Counted from the stretch's first letter, positions 36,526-46,885 are shown. The stretch is 64,000 bases of DNA from Phreatobacter sp. (GCF_027532945.1 NZ_JAPZTZ010000009.1:62001-126000), one strand, 5' to 3'. A program made the numbers and translations. Notes: a model not told the origin generated them from the sequence alone.

Positions 36526-39020
36526 CAGAACAGATCCCCGGCACCGCGTGGCAGGGCCCCGTCGCGATGGGTGAAATAGTGCTCGGAGATTTCGTCGGAG
36601 ACGGCCATGAGCCGCTGCTCCACCGCCAGGATCTGCTTGGCATCGAGCGTGTGGGCATCGGCGGTTTGCAGATCGACGCGGGCGCGGGCGATCAGCTTCT
36701 CCGGCAGGTTGAGCCGGCCATCGTTCAGATGGTTCGGCAGGTGGCCGAGATGGTCGGCGATGCGCTCCACCTGGAAGGCGACGGAGCGCGGATTGTTCGG
36801 GTCGAGCATGACGAGGTCGAGCACCGGCGCGCGGGCTGCGATCATCACGTAGCGACGGCGATAGGTGATCTGGCTGTCGGCAAGCGCCAGCATCAGGTCG
36901 AAGCCGCCGGTGCCGGCCCGTCCATCGGCGAAGGTGCGGGCGAAGCGGCAGGTCGCGAGCGCCCGCTCGATCCGCTTGCCGATCTTCATGAAATGCCAGC
37001 CCATGAGCTGGCTCATGTTCTCCTGGACCAGGCCGGAAAACACTGCCGCGAGCCGCAGCCCCGCCTCGACGCGGTCGAGGGCCGAGCCTTCAGGTTTGGC
37101 GCCGCTTTCGGCGAGGCGCACCATGTCACCGATGGTCTTCCAGGCGTCCGGCGAGAACCGGTCGCGGATGACCGACGCCGCATGGAGCGCCGCCCGCGAC
37201 AGGGCGAGCAACCCGCCGGGCGCATGACCATGGAGGACGACCGCGGCGACGGCCTGCGGATCCGCCACTGTCGGCTCGCGCGGCAGCGCCTCCCATGACA
37301 CGAGGAGTTCAACGATGCGGCGTACCACGTCGGCGCTCATCGCCTCGCCGCCACCGACCTGGTCGCCGAGCACCCGGATGAGGCGCAGCGTGCCCTCGGC
37401 GCGCTCCATGTAACGGGCGAGCCAGAAGAGATTGTCCGCCGCCCGGCTCGGCAGCGAGGCTGTGGCGCGCCTGAGCTCGATCTTGTCCGGCGTCGGCATC
37501 AGCGTCGTTTCCACGACAGGGCCGTCGCTGAGCACGCAGACATCCGCCGAACGCCCGCCGGCCTGCATCGTCACGGCCCGGGCATCCACCCGGTCGCTGA
37601 TGCGGCAGAAGCCGCCCGGCATCACCTCCCAGCGGCCGTCCACGCGGGCGAGGAAGAGGCGCAGGATGAAGGGGCGGGGTTCGAGATAGCCGTCGGTCCA
37701 GACCGGCATGGTCGACAGCTTCACCGCCTCCTGGGCTACGAAATCGGAGCCGCGGATACGGATTTCCTCGGCGAGCCGCAGCTTGCGCTCGGCGTCGAGG
37801 TCGGAGGCGAGCACCGCCCCCTCGGGAAGCAGGCCGGCGATGGTCTGGGTGAAGGCCGGGGCGATGACGAAGGAATCGAGATCGGCGATGACCGCGCCGC
37901 GCTCCAGCGGCTGGCCGCACCACCAGGTCGCGACATGCGGGATGGCGAGGTCGCGGCCAAGGCGGGCGCGGGCGATGGAGGGCAGGAAGGCGAGGAGAGA
38001 GCGGGCCTCGACCACGCCCGAGCCCAGCGCATTGGCGAGCGTCACAGTGCCGGAGCGGATGGCGTGGACGAGGCCGGCGACGCCGAGCTGCGAGCGCGGG
38101 TTGAGCTCGAGCGGATCGGCGAAATCGGCGTCGAGCCGGCGCCAGACCATTTCGAGCTTCTTGAGGCCCGAGACGGTGCGGACGTAGAGGCTGTCGTCGC
38201 GCACCGTCAGGTCGGCGCCTTCCGCGAGGAGGAAGCCGAGATAGCGCGCCAGGAAGGCGTGTTCGAAATAGGTCTCGTTCAGCGGCCCGGGTGTCAGCAC
38301 CGCAACGCGCGAATCTGTCGCCTGCGCATGGGAGGAGAATTCCGAGCGCAAGGCCTGGAAGAAACCAGCGAGCCTTTCGACCGGCAGCGTGCGATGGATC
38401 TCGGGCAGGGCCCGCGACATGGCGAGGCGGTTCTGCAGGGCATAGCCGGCACCGGACGGTGCCTGCGCGCGGTCGCCGAGCACCCACCAGCGTCCGTCCG
38501 GGCCGCGCCCGACATCGACGGCGTAGTAGAGGAGGTGCGAACCGCCACGCGGCGGGATCCCGACGAGCGGGCGGAGGAAGTCCGGCGATCCGGCGAGCGT
38601 GGCGCCCGGCAGCAGCCCGTCCCGCACCAGTTCAGCGGGTCCAAACAGGTCCTTCAGAACCATGTCCAGCAGTTCGGCGCGCTCGGCAAGGCCCGCGCTC
38701 AGCGCCTTCCATTCGTCCGGGGCGATGACGAGCGGCATATGGGCGAGGGGCCAGGTCCGCTCGCTGTTCTGCGGGTCGTCATAGACCCGGTAGAAGACGC
38801 CGGATTCGCGCAGGTAGCGGTCTGCGCCCGCAAAGCGGCGCTCCAGTTCGCGCGGGCCGAGATCGGCCAGCGTCGCCAGGATCGGCTTCCAGTGCTCGCG
38901 CGGCTCGCCGTCCGCGTCCAGCATCTCGTCATAGACGCCGGGCACGGGCTGATAGCGGGCCAGCATCGCCAGGATGCGTTCGGCGCGGGAATCGGTCGTG
39001 CGGTGGCCCCTGACGGTCAT
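36525..39020 (-). CDS. Circularly permuted ATP-grasp fused to alpha-E domain
   Basis: A fusion of 831 residues. The N-terminal half (about 1-480) is a circularly permuted type 2 ATP-grasp protein, with the blocks DEMLDADGEPREHWKPIL, VYDDPQNSERTWPLAHMPLVIAP, TPGPLNETYFEHAFLARYLGFLLAEGADL and GFCRISDR. The C-terminal part (about 510-825) is the alpha-helical alpha-E domain, starting SRAADNLFWLARYMERAEGTLR. In many genomes the two are separate adjacent genes; here they form one polypeptide. ATP-grasp enzymes of this group are predicted to ligate amino groups to carboxylates. The alpha-E domain always accompanies them and has no known activity. The six-base gap to the long transglutaminase gene indicates co-expression. 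Confidence 0.88.
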   Translation of the reverse strand: MTVRGHRTTDSRAERILAMLARYQPVPGVYDEMLDADGEPREHWKPILATLADLGPRELERRFAGADRYLRESGVFYRVYDDPQNSERTWPLAHMPLVIAPDEWKALSAGLAERAELLDMVLKDLFGPAELVRDGLLPGATLAGSPDFLRPLVGIPPRGGSHLLYYAVDVGRGPDGRWWVLGDRAQAPSGAGYALQNRLAMSRALPEIHRTLPVERLAGFFQALRSEFSSHAQATDSRVAVLTPGPLNETYFEHAFLARYLGFLLAEGADLTVRDDSLYVRTVSGLKKLEMVWRRLDADFADPLELNPRSQLGVAGLVHAIRSGTVTLANALGSGVVEARSLLAFLPSIARARLGRDLAIPHVATWWCGQPLERGAVIADLDSFVIAPAFTQTIAGLLPEGAVLASDLDAERKLRLAEEIRIRGSDFVAQEAVKLSTMPVWTDGYLEPRPFILRLFLARVDGRWEVMPGGFCRISDRVDARAVTMQAGGRSADVCVLSDGPVVETTLMPTPDKIELRRATASLPSRAADNLFWLARYMERAEGTLRLIRVLGDQVGGGEAMSADVVRRIVELLVSWEALPREPTVADPQAVAAVVLHGHAPGGLLALSRAALHAASVIRDRFSPDAWKTIGDMVRLAESGAKPEGSALDRVEAGLRLAAVFSGLVQENMSQLMGWHFMKIGKRIERALATCRFARTFADGRAGTGGFDLMLALADSQITYRRRYVMIAARAPVLDLVMLDPNNPRSVAFQVERIADHLGHLPNHLNDGRLNLPEKLIARARVDLQTADAHTLDAKQILAVEQRLMAVSDEISEHYFTHRDGALPRGAGDLF

Positions 39021-39026
39021 GCGGCC

Positions 39027-42000
39027 TCAATGCACCGGAGGACGGCGCAGGTCGAGCGTGGCGGGGAACTCGCCGGACCTTTCGGACCGCGGTGGATCGA
39101 CGAGGCCGGGCGTGTGGCCGTGGTCCTGGAACCGGGCACGGCGACGCGCCTCCGCCTCATAGGCATTGACGGGGAAGGTGTCGTAGTTGCGCCCGCCGGG
39201 ATGGGCGACGTGATAGACGCAGCCGCCCATGGAGCGCCGGCTCCAGGTGTCGACGATGTCGAAGGTCAGCGGCGCGTGGACGGGAATGGTCGGATGCAGG
39301 CCGGAGGGCGGCTGCCATGCCTTGTACCGCACCCCGCCGACAAATTCGCCGGTGCGGCCTGTGGGGGTGAGCGGCACGGGCCGGCCGTTGCAGGTGACGG
39401 TGTGGCGCTCCGGCTGGAGGCCGAGCAGGCGCACCTGCAGGCGCTCCACCGAGGAATCGACATAGCGCACGGTGCCGCCGATGGCCCCTTCCTCGCCGAG
39501 CACGTGCCAGGGCTCCAGCGCCTGGCGGATCTCCATGCGGACGCCGGCATGGTCGACCTGGCCGGCAAGGGGGAAGCGGAACTCGAACTGCGCCTCGAAC
39601 CAGGTGGGATCGAAGGCATAGCCGGCCCGCTCGAGGTCGCCGAGCACGCCGAGGAAATCCTCCCAGACGAAATGCGGCAGCATGAAGCGGTCGTGCAGGG
39701 ACGTGCCCCAGCGCACCAGCGGCCCGTCCTGCGGCTCCTTCCAGAACCAGCCGATGAGGGCGCGGATGAGGAGCTGCTGGGCAAGGCTCATGCGCGCGTC
39801 CGGCGGCATCTCGAAGCCGCGGAACTCCACGAGGCCGAGCCGCCCCGACGGGCTGTCGGGCGAGAACAGCTTGTCGATGCACAGTTCGGTGCGGTGGGTG
39901 TTGCCGGTGGAATCGACGAGAAGGTTGCGGAACAGGCGGTCGACCAGCCAGGGCGTCGGAGCCTCGCCCTCGCCGGGCTTCGGCACCATGGCCATGGCGA
40001 TCTCGAGCTCATAGAGCCCGTCATGGCGCGCCTCGTCGACGCGCGGCGCCTGGCTGGTCGGGCCGATGAACATGCCCGAGAAGAGGTAGGACAGGGACGG
40101 GTGGCGCTGCCAGTACAGCACGAGGCTCTTCAGGAGGTCCGGCCGTCGCAGGAAGGGCGAATCCGCCGGCGTCGCGCCGCCGACCACCACGTGGTTGCCG
40201 CCGCCGGTGCCGGTGTGGCGGCCATCGAGCATGAACTTCTCGGTGCCGAGCCGCGACTGCCGCGCCTCCTCATAGAGCGTGCGGGTGATGTGGACGCAGT
40301 CGCGCCAGGAGGTGGCGGGCTGGACATTGACCTCGATGACGCCGGGGTCCGGGGTCACCTTGATGACATTGAGGCGCGGATCGGTCGGCGGCGGATAACC
40401 CTCGACATGAACGGTGAGGCCGAGCTCCTTGGCCGTTGCCTCGGTGGCGACCAGCAGCTCAAGATAATCCTCCAGCCGCTCGGTCGGCGGCATGAAGACA
40501 CAGAGCTTGCCGTCACGCGGCTCGACGGCGAGCGCCGTGCGCACGGAATTGCCCTCGCCCAGCACCTGTTCGACCTGCTGGGTGCGCTCGGCCTCGCGCT
40601 GGCGCTCCGCCGAGATGCGCTGGACGATCCGTCCCTCGATCTCCTGCGGATCGGGCAACTCGGCCGGGACCGAGCCGGGATCGGCATTGACCACGTAGGG
40701 GTAAGCGGCTGGCGCGACATAGGGCAGGGACGCCAGCGGCAGGCGATAGCCGACGGGGCTGTCGCCGGGCACGAGGAACAGCCGCTCCCGCTTCAGCTTC
40801 CACTTCTCGGTCATCCAGTTCGACCGTGAGGCGGCGGCATTCCAGCGCTGGACGGGGAGCACATAGCCGGAGGGCTCGGTCAGGCCGCGCTCGAAGACCC
40901 GCGCGATGCGGGCCCGGGCCTCGGCATCCTCGAGCTTCGAATCCAGCGGATCGACATTGACTGGCAGCTCCGCCTCTTTCAGCACCCAGTGGGCCGGATC
41001 CTCCCAGGCGGGGATGGCGGATTCGCTGTCGAGGCCGAGCTTGTCGGCGATGCCGGAGACGAGGGCCGCCGCGCCGTCGATGGTGGCGGCAACGTCGCCC
41101 GTCTCCTTGGCGATGAGGCTCTCGTCACGCCAGATCGGCTTGCCGTCACGCCGCCAGTAGAGGGCGAACGTCCAGCGCGGCAGGCTCTCGCCCGGATACC
41201 ACTTGCCCTGGCCGTAATGCAGGAAGCCGCCGGGAGCGAAGGATTCGCGCAGCCGGCGGATCAGCACGTCGGCGCGGTCGCGCTTCATCGGCCCGACGGC
41301 GCCGGAATTCCACTCCTCGCCCTCGTAATCGTCGATGGAGATGAAGGTCGGCTCGCCGCCCATGGTGAGGCGCACGTCGTTCGCCACGAGATCGGCATCG
41401 ACGGCCGCGCCCAGGGCATCGAGCTTGTCCCAGGCATCGTCGGAGAAGGGCGCGGTGACCCGCGGTTTCTCGTCGACTCGGTCGACGCGCATGTCGAAGG
41501 CGAAGCTGACCTCTGCCGGATCGACGGCTCCCGAGATCGGCGCGGCCGAGCGGTAGTGCGGCGTCGCGGCGAGCGGGATATGGCCTTCGCCGCAGAGCAG
41601 CCCCGAGGTCGGGTCGAGGCCGATCCAGCCTGCGCCCGGCACATAGATCTCCGTCCAGGCATGGAGATCGGTGAAGTCCTTGTCGGTGCCGGCCGGGCCG
41701 TCGAGCGCCTGGAGGTCGGGCTTCAGCTGGATCAGGTAGCCGGAGACGAAGCGGGCCGCGAGGCCAAGGCGGCGGGCGAGCTGGACGAGGAGCCAGGCCG
41801 AATCGCGGCAGGAGCCCGAGCCGCGCTCGAGCGTCTCGTCGGGGGTCTGCACGCCCGGCTCCATGCGGATGACGTAGCGGATTTCCTCCTGCAGCCGCTG
41901 GTTCAGCGCCACGAGGAAATTCACGGTCTGCATCGGCTCGCGCGGGATGGCGGCGAGATAGCGTTCGAAATCCTCGCCCGCCGGCTCGGTCACGAGGTAG

Positions 42001-42347
42001 GGCGCGAGCTCCTCGGCGAGATGCGGCGCATAGGTGAAGGGGAAGCTGTCCGCATAGGCCTCGATGAAAAAGTCGAAGGGATTGACCACCGCCATGTCGG
42101 CGACGAGGTCGACCGTCACGGAGAATTCCGTGGTCTTCTCGGGGAAGACGAAGCGCGCGAGCCAGTTGCCGTGCGGGTCCTGCTGCCAGTTCACGAAATG
42201 CTGCTCGGGGACCACTTTCAGCGAATAGCTCGGCACGGCGGTGCGGCTGTGCGGCGCCGGGCGGAGCCGGATGACCTGGGGGCCGAGGGTGACCGGCCGG
42301 TCATAAAGATAACGCGTGACGTGATGGAGCTTCGCGAGAATGGCCAT
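39027..42347 (-). CDS. Transglutaminase-DUF2126 fusion protein
   Basis: A 1106-residue cytoplasmic protein, first gene of the operon. Residues 1-300 form a transglutaminase module opening [26 protein letters not shown], with triad Cys180 ([10 protein letters not shown]), His229 (DLHAWTEIY) and Asp245 (GLDPTSG). The rest is DUF2126, with [73 protein letters not shown] and [27 protein letters not shown]. This long architecture is common in alphaproteobacteria. DUF2126 has been related to amidoligase folds, and the many His/Glu/Arg motifs look enzymatic. The divergent neighbour is an acyl-CoA dehydrogenase, with 148 bases between them. Confidence 0.9.
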   Translation of the reverse strand: MAILAKLHHVTRYLYDRPVTLGPQVIRLRPAPHSRTAVPSYSLKVVPEQHFVNWQQDPHGNWLARFVFPEKTTEFSVTVDLVADMAVVNPFDFFIEAYADSFPFTYAPHLAEELAPYLVTEPAGEDFERYLAAIPREPMQTVNFLVALNQRLQEEIRYVIRMEPGVQTPDETLERGSGSCRDSAWLLVQLARRLGLAARFVSGYLIQLKPDLQALDGPAGTDKDFTDLHAWTEIYVPGAGWIGLDPTSGLLCGEGHIPLAATPHYRSAAPISGAVDPAEVSFAFDMRVDRVDEKPRVTAPFSDDAWDKLDALGAAVDADLVANDVRLTMGGEPTFISIDDYEGEEWNSGAVGPMKRDRADVLIRRLRESFAPGGFLHYGQGKWYPGESLPRWTFALYWRRDGKPIWRDESLIAKETGDVAATIDGAAALVSGIADKLGLDSESAIPAWEDPAHWVLKEAELPVNVDPLDSKLEDAEARARIARVFERGLTEPSGYVLPVQRWNAAASRSNWMTEKWKLKRERLFLVPGDSPVGYRLPLASLPYVAPAAYPYVVNADPGSVPAELPDPQEIEGRIVQRISAERQREAERTQQVEQVLGEGNSVRTALAVEPRDGKLCVFMPPTERLEDYLELLVATEATAKELGLTVHVEGYPPPTDPRLNVIKVTPDPGVIEVNVQPATSWRDCVHITRTLYEEARQSRLGTEKFMLDGRHTGTGGGNHVVVGGATPADSPFLRRPDLLKSLVLYWQRHPSLSYLFSGMFIGPTSQAPRVDEARHDGLYELEIAMAMVPKPGEGEAPTPWLVDRLFRNLLVDSTGNTHRTELCIDKLFSPDSPSGRLGLVEFRGFEMPPDARMSLAQQLLIRALIGWFWKEPQDGPLVRWGTSLHDRFMLPHFVWEDFLGVLGDLERAGYAFDPTWFEAQFEFRFPLAGQVDHAGVRMEIRQALEPWHVLGEEGAIGGTVRYVDSSVERLQVRLLGLQPERHTVTCNGRPVPLTPTGRTGEFVGGVRYKAWQPPSGLHPTIPVHAPLTFDIVDTWSRRSMGGCVYHVAHPGGRNYDTFPVNAYEAEARRRARFQDHGHTPGLVDPPRSERSGEFPATLDLRRPPVH

Positions 42348-42495
42348 GGGTCCGATGGGTAACGGGTGCTGCGCGACCGGTCAAAGAAAAGAGCCGCCCC
42401 GCTCGTCGCAAGCAAGCTTCGCGCCGCAGCCATTCCTACGACGGGGTTTCCAAGCTCGCGCGCTCGCCCGATAAACCCGGCGCGGAGACACGACC

Positions 42496-43665
42496 ATGCC
42501 CATGACCATTCCCGGACCCGACGATCATGCCGACCTGCGCGAGGCCGTGCGCGACCTCTGCGGGCGCTACGACGACGCCTACTGGCGCAAGATCGACGAG
42601 GAACGCGGCTATCCCGAAGCCTTCACCGAGGAACTGACCAAGGCCGGTTGGCTCGCCGCCCTCATCCCCACCGACTATGGCGGCTCCGGCCTCGGGCTGA
42701 CCGAAGCCTCGATCATCATGGAGGAGATCAACCGCTCGGGCGGCAATTCAGGCGCGGTCCACGGCCAGATGTACAATATGGGCACGATCCTGCGCGGCGG
42801 CTCGGATGAGCAGAAGGCACGCTACCTGCCCAAGATCGCGGCGGGCGAGCTGCGCCTGCAGACCATGGCCGTGACCGAGCCGACCACCGGCACCGACACC
42901 ACGAAGCTGAAGACGACCGCGGTGCGCAAGGGCGACCGCTACGTCGTCAATGGCCAGAAGGTCTGGACCAGCCGCGTCCAGCATTCCGACCTCATGGTGC
43001 TGCTCGCCCGCACCACGCCGCTCGATCAGGTGCGCAAGAAGTCCGATGGTCTCTCGGTCTTCCTCGTCGACCTGCGCGAGGCCATCGGCAAGGGCATGAC
43101 CGTCCGGCCCATCCGCAACATGGTCAATCATGAGACCAACGAGGTCTTCTTCGACGATCTCGAAATTCCGGCGGAGAACCTGGTCGGCGAGGAGGGCAGG
43201 GGCTTCAAGACCATCCTCTCCGGCCTCAATGCCGAGCGGACGCTGATCGCCGCCGAGTGCATCGGCGACGGCTATTGGTTCATCGACCGCGCCAAAAAAT
43301 ACGGCAGCGAGCGAATCGTCTTCGACCGACCCATCGCCCAGAACCAGGGCGTGCAGTTCCCCATTGCGCGGGCCTATGTGAACATCCGCGCCGCAGACCT
43401 CATGCGCTTCAACGCCGCGGCGCTCTGCGACTCTGGCGCGGAATTCGGCGCCGAGGCCAACATGGCCAAGCTCCTGGCGGCGGATGCCTCCTTCGAGGCC
43501 GCGAATGCCTGTATCCAGACCCATGGCGGCTTTGGCTTCGCCGCCGACTATGATGTCGAGCGCAAGTTCCGCGAAACGCGGCTCTATCAGGTCGCGCCCA
43601 TCTCCACGAACCTCATCCTCGCCTATGTCGGCGAGCACGTGCTCGGCATGCCGCGCTCATACTAG
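42496..43665 (+). CDS. Acyl-CoA dehydrogenase family protein
   Basis: A 389-residue flavoprotein with the three-part ACAD fold: N-terminal helices (1-115), middle beta domain (about 120-220, AVTEPTTGTDTTKLKTTAVRKGDRYVVNGQKVWTS) and C-terminal helices including QTHGGFGFAADYDVERKFRETRLYQ. Members introduce a double bond next to a CoA thioester and pass electrons to ETF. At the position where medium-chain enzymes have the catalytic Glu (YEGT), this protein reads LYQVAPISTN. The catalytic base must therefore lie elsewhere, as in isovaleryl-CoA-type enzymes, or the reaction differs. It stands alone, followed by a hairpin, so pathway context is lacking. Confidence 0.87.
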   Translation: MPMTIPGPDDHADLREAVRDLCGRYDDAYWRKIDEERGYPEAFTEELTKAGWLAALIPTDYGGSGLGLTEASIIMEEINRSGGNSGAVHGQMYNMGTILRGGSDEQKARYLPKIAAGELRLQTMAVTEPTTGTDTTKLKTTAVRKGDRYVVNGQKVWTSRVQHSDLMVLLARTTPLDQVRKKSDGLSVFLVDLREAIGKGMTVRPIRNMVNHETNEVFFDDLEIPAENLVGEEGRGFKTILSGLNAERTLIAAECIGDGYWFIDRAKKYGSERIVFDRPIAQNQGVQFPIARAYVNIRAADLMRFNAAALCDSGAEFGAEANMAKLLAADASFEAANACIQTHGGFGFAADYDVERKFRETRLYQVAPISTNLILAYVGEHVLGMPRSY

Positions 43666-43676
43666 CCCTGCGCCCG

Positions 43677-43705
43677 AAGGCCGTGCCGCAACGCGGTTCG
43701 GCCTT
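43677..43705 (+). terminator. Hairpin after the acyl-CoA dehydrogenase gene
   Basis: AAGGCCG-tg-CCGC-aac-GCGG-tt-CGGCCTT: two stacked stems of seven and four pairs with a small internal loop, 11 bases past the stop. Five T residues come only about 15 bases later, so it is a plausible but not textbook intrinsic terminator. Confidence 0.5.
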
Positions 43706-43761
43706 GACGCCGCCGCGTTTTTCCGGCCTTCGATGGCTGCACACCCGGATCGGGGATCGTC

Positions 43762-44694
43762 GTGCAGCTTTACCTTCCCATCGCCGAGATGCCCGTCAAC
43801 ATGCTCCTCATCCTGGGCATGGGTCTGGCGATCGGATTCATCTCCGGCATGTTCGGGGTGGGGGGAGGCTTCCTCCTGACGCCCCTGCTCATCTTCATCG
43901 GCATTCCGCCGGCGGTCGCCGTTGCATCGGTCTCTGGCCAGATCGCCGCCTCCTCGCTCTCCGGCACGCTGAGCTACTGGCGCAAGAATGCGGTGGACGC
44001 CAAGCTGGTGGGAGTCTTGCTCTCCGGCAGCATGGTCGGGACGGCGGCCGGCGTCATGGTCTTCTCGCTGCTGCGCCGGGAGGGCCAACTCGACCTTTTC
44101 ATCGCGCTGTCCTACGTGACCCTGCTCGGGGGCATCGGCCTGCTCATGGTCATCGAGAGCGGCCGGGCGATCAGGCGCGCCCGGTCGGGCGAGCCGCCGA
44201 AGCTGCTGCCGGCCCGCGACCGGCGCATCGCCTCGTCGCTGCCCTTCGTCATGCATTTCCCGCGCTCGCGCATCACCGTCTCGGCCATTCCCGTTGTCGC
44301 CATCGGCCTCGGCATCGGCTTTCTCGGCTCGATGATGGGCATCGGCGGCGGCTTCCTTCTCGTGCCGGCGCTCATTTACCTGCTGCGCGTCTCCACCACC
44401 GTCGTCATCGGCACGTCGAGCTTGCAGACACTGGCCACCATGCTCATGGCGGTGGTCTTCCACGCCATGACCAATGCCTCCGTCGACGTGGTGCTGGCCC
44501 TTCTGCTGATGATCGGCGGGGTCATCGGCGCGCAGTTCGGCGCCCGCACCTCGCTCGCCATGAAGGGCGAGGAACTTCGGCTCCTCCTCGGCCTCGTCGT
44601 GCTGGCGGTGGGCATCCGCTTCCTCATCGACCTCGTGGTGCAGCCGGACGATCCCTTCTCCAACACCGTCATCGAATGGGTCGGCCGGACATGA
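43762..44694 (+). CDS. TauE/SafE-family membrane transporter
   Basis: A 310-residue inner-membrane protein with about eight hydrophobic segments, in two repeats. Each begins with a glycine-rich family motif: GFISGMFGVGGGFLLTPLL and GFLGSMMGIGGGFLLVPAL. TauE/SafE proteins export sulfite, sulfoacetate or similar organosulfur anions, but most are uncharacterised. GTG start. Its stop overlaps the start of the TIGR02186 gene (ATGA). This pairing is widespread in alphaproteobacteria and suggests the two act as one unit. Confidence 0.88.
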   Translation: MQLYLPIAEMPVNMLLILGMGLAIGFISGMFGVGGGFLLTPLLIFIGIPPAVAVASVSGQIAASSLSGTLSYWRKNAVDAKLVGVLLSGSMVGTAAGVMVFSLLRREGQLDLFIALSYVTLLGGIGLLMVIESGRAIRRARSGEPPKLLPARDRRIASSLPFVMHFPRSRITVSAIPVVAIGLGIGFLGSMMGIGGGFLLVPALIYLLRVSTTVVIGTSSLQTLATMLMAVVFHAMTNASVDVVLALLLMIGGVIGAQFGARTSLAMKGEELRLLLGLVVLAVGIRFLIDLVVQPDDPFSNTVIEWVGRT

Positions 44695-45452
44695 CCCGTC
44701 TCGCCGCCATCCTCGTGCTGCTGTTGGCGACCGGGGCGGCGCGCGCCGAGACAATGATCACCTCGCTCTCGACCCACCGCCTGCAGATCACCTCCAACTT
44801 CGTCGGCTCGCAGATCGTCCTGTTCGGCGCCATCGAGCGCGATGCCCAGACGATCTCGCGCGCTGGCGGCTATGACCTCGCCGTGGTTGTCCGTGGCCCC
44901 AAGGCCCGCGTCATCACCCGCCAGAAGTCGCGGGTCTTCGGCATCTGGATGAACACCGACGGCCGAGAGTTCATCGATGTGCCGAGCTTCTATGCGCTGC
45001 TTGGCAACAAGGCCGCCTCTGACCTCGCCGATCTCGACCTGCGCGCCCGCCAGCAGATCGGTATCGACGCCATCACCGCCATCACCCCGCGGCTCGGCAC
45101 CAATCCCGGCATGACACCGGCCTTCCGTGAGGCCTTCCTGCGCATCAACCGGGCCAAGGGCCTTTATGTCGAGAACCCGACCGGCGTGACGTTCCTCACG
45201 CCCAATCTGTTCCGCGCCAACATCCCGATCGTGCCGAACACGCCGGTGGGCACCTTCGATGTCGACATCTTCCTGATCTCGGGCGGTGTCATCCTGGCCC
45301 GGGAGAGCACCAATTTCGAGGTGGCGAAGACCGGCTTCGAGGCCTTCGTCGCCAATGCGGCGCGCGACCAGGGGCTGTTCTACGGCCTTGCCGCTGCCAT
45401 GCTGGCACTGGTCACCGGCTGGGTCGCCAGCGTCGCCTTCCGGCGCGACTGA
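44691..45452 (+). CDS. TIGR02186 / Alph_Pro_TM family exported membrane protein
   Basis: A 253-residue protein with a signal peptide (about 1-19, LAAILVLLLATGAARAE). A large periplasmic beta-rich domain includes LSTHRLQITSNFVGSQIVLFGAIERD and VFGIWMNTDGREFIDVPSFYALL. A single C-terminal membrane anchor follows (GLFYGLAAAMLALVTGWVASVAF), then a short basic tail. It matches the Alph_Pro_TM family (TIGR02186), known only from genome context beside TauE/SafE transporters. It probably serves as the transporter's periplasmic partner, for instance for substrate handling or assembly. The four-base overlap with the transporter gene supports a fixed stoichiometry. Confidence 0.85.
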   Translation: MTRLAAILVLLLATGAARAETMITSLSTHRLQITSNFVGSQIVLFGAIERDAQTISRAGGYDLAVVVRGPKARVITRQKSRVFGIWMNTDGREFIDVPSFYALLGNKAASDLADLDLRARQQIGIDAITAITPRLGTNPGMTPAFREAFLRINRAKGLYVENPTGVTFLTPNLFRANIPIVPNTPVGTFDVDIFLISGGVILARESTNFEVAKTGFEAFVANAARDQGLFYGLAAAMLALVTGWVASVAFRRD

Positions 45453-45515
45453 CATGCCGTCATCGCCCCGTCTCGCCATCATGGCACGCCCCGTCACGCG
45501 GCACAGGATGCGGGC

Positions 45516-46847
45516 ATGACCGAGGACATCGACAGGAACTGGCGCGAGCGCTGGGCGGGGCGCTGGTTCCTCTATGCGGCCGGCCTCACGCTCGCCCTGG
45601 TCCTGCGCTTCGTCGGGGCGGTCGACTGGCCCTTCGCCCTCGGTGCTGGCCTCGCTCTCGTCGCCGCCGGCTTCGTCGTGCGCCTGAGACCCCGCGGCCG
45701 GGCGCCTCTCGAGGAGACGCTGCTCGCCCGCCGTGCCGCCCGCCTCACCGATCTCACGGTCGAGGGCCTCATGGCGGCGCTGCCTGTGCCGGCGGTGCTG
45801 CTCGATCCCAAGCTCGTCGTCCGCACCCACAACGGGACGGCAGCGGCGCTGCTGCCGGGCCTGCGGCGCGGCGAGCCGCTGATGCTCTTCCTGCGCGCTC
45901 CGGAGGTCGTGGAGGTGGTGCGCCGGGCGCTCGCCACCAACGCGCACCAGGTCATCGACTACCAGGAGCGCGTGCCGGTCGCCCGCTGGTTCAGCGTCGA
46001 TGCCGTTCCGGTCGCTGTGACCTCGGAGGCCCGCGACGGGGAGCGGCCCGACTACATCCTCATCGTGTTGCGCGACCTCACCGAGGAGCGCCGGCTGGAG
46101 CGCCTGCGGGCCGACTTCGTCGCCAATGCCAGCCACGAACTGCGCACGCCGCTCGCATCCGTTCTCGGCTTCATCGAGACGATCCAGGGGCCCGCCCGCA
46201 ACGATGCCGCGGCCCGCGACCGCTTCCTCGGCATCATGCTCACGCAGGCGCGCCGCATGTCGCGCCTCATTGACGACCTGCTGTCGCTGTCGCGGGTCGA
46301 GCTCAACGAGCATGTCCGCCCCACCGACACCGTCGATCTCGTCGCGCTCATCGCACAGCTGCGCGACACGCTCGGGCCGGGCGCGGCTGAACAGGGGGTG
46401 ACGATCGAGGTCAGCGCGGCTGCGCCCTCGCTGACCGTACTGGGGGACCAGGACGAGCTGTTCCGCCTTTTCGAGAACCTCGTCCAGAACGCGGTGAAGT
46501 ACGGCGCCGACGGCAAGCGCGTCGTGGTGAGCCTCGAGAGCGAGGGGCGCGATGGCCGGCCGACCGAAGCAGTCGTGACGGTGCGCGATTTCGGACCCGG
46601 TATCCCGGCCGAGCATCTGCCTCGCCTCACCGAGCGATTCTACCGCGTCGATGTGGCGTCCAGCCGCGACAAGGGCGGCACGGGCCTTGGCCTTGCCCTC
46701 GTCAAGCACATCGTCAACCGCCATCGCGGCAGGCTGGCCATCGCCAGTCCGCCAGGGCAGGGCGCCTCGTTCACCGTGCGCCTCGAACTTGCCGGCGCCG
46801 CTGAACCTGCGCCACAGGCGGGCTCCGAAGCTCGCGGAGCAGCCTGA
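45516..46847 (+). CDS. phoR: Phosphate regulon sensor histidine kinase
   Basis: A 443-residue membrane kinase that phosphorylates PhoB when phosphate is scarce. Two N-terminal hydrophobic segments (about 18-34 and 40-56) with almost no periplasmic loop, as in PhoR, precede a PAS domain (about 85-190). The phosphoacceptor is His207 in FVANASHELRTPL. The ATP-binding part shows the N box (FENLVQNAVKYG), G1 (VRDFGPGIP) and G2 (GGTGLGLALVKHIVNRHRG). It is assigned as PhoR rather than a generic kinase because phoU and phoB follow. In most relatives pstSCAB lies between phoR and phoU, but here they are adjacent. Confidence 0.92.
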   Translation: MTEDIDRNWRERWAGRWFLYAAGLTLALVLRFVGAVDWPFALGAGLALVAAGFVVRLRPRGRAPLEETLLARRAARLTDLTVEGLMAALPVPAVLLDPKLVVRTHNGTAAALLPGLRRGEPLMLFLRAPEVVEVVRRALATNAHQVIDYQERVPVARWFSVDAVPVAVTSEARDGERPDYILIVLRDLTEERRLERLRADFVANASHELRTPLASVLGFIETIQGPARNDAAARDRFLGIMLTQARRMSRLIDDLLSLSRVELNEHVRPTDTVDLVALIAQLRDTLGPGAAEQGVTIEVSAAAPSLTVLGDQDELFRLFENLVQNAVKYGADGKRVVVSLESEGRDGRPTEAVVTVRDFGPGIPAEHLPRLTERFYRVDVASSRDKGGTGLGLALVKHIVNRHRGRLAIASPPGQGASFTVRLELAGAAEPAPQAGSEARGAA

Positions 46848-46885
46848 GGGCGGTTTCGTCTTAAACCTGTCAAGACATTGAAATA

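Noticed and set aside
37935-40829. 964-codon open frame opposite the ATP-grasp and transglutaminase genes
   Set aside because: It crosses two genuine genes on the other strand and has no recognisable domain; a GC-bias shadow.
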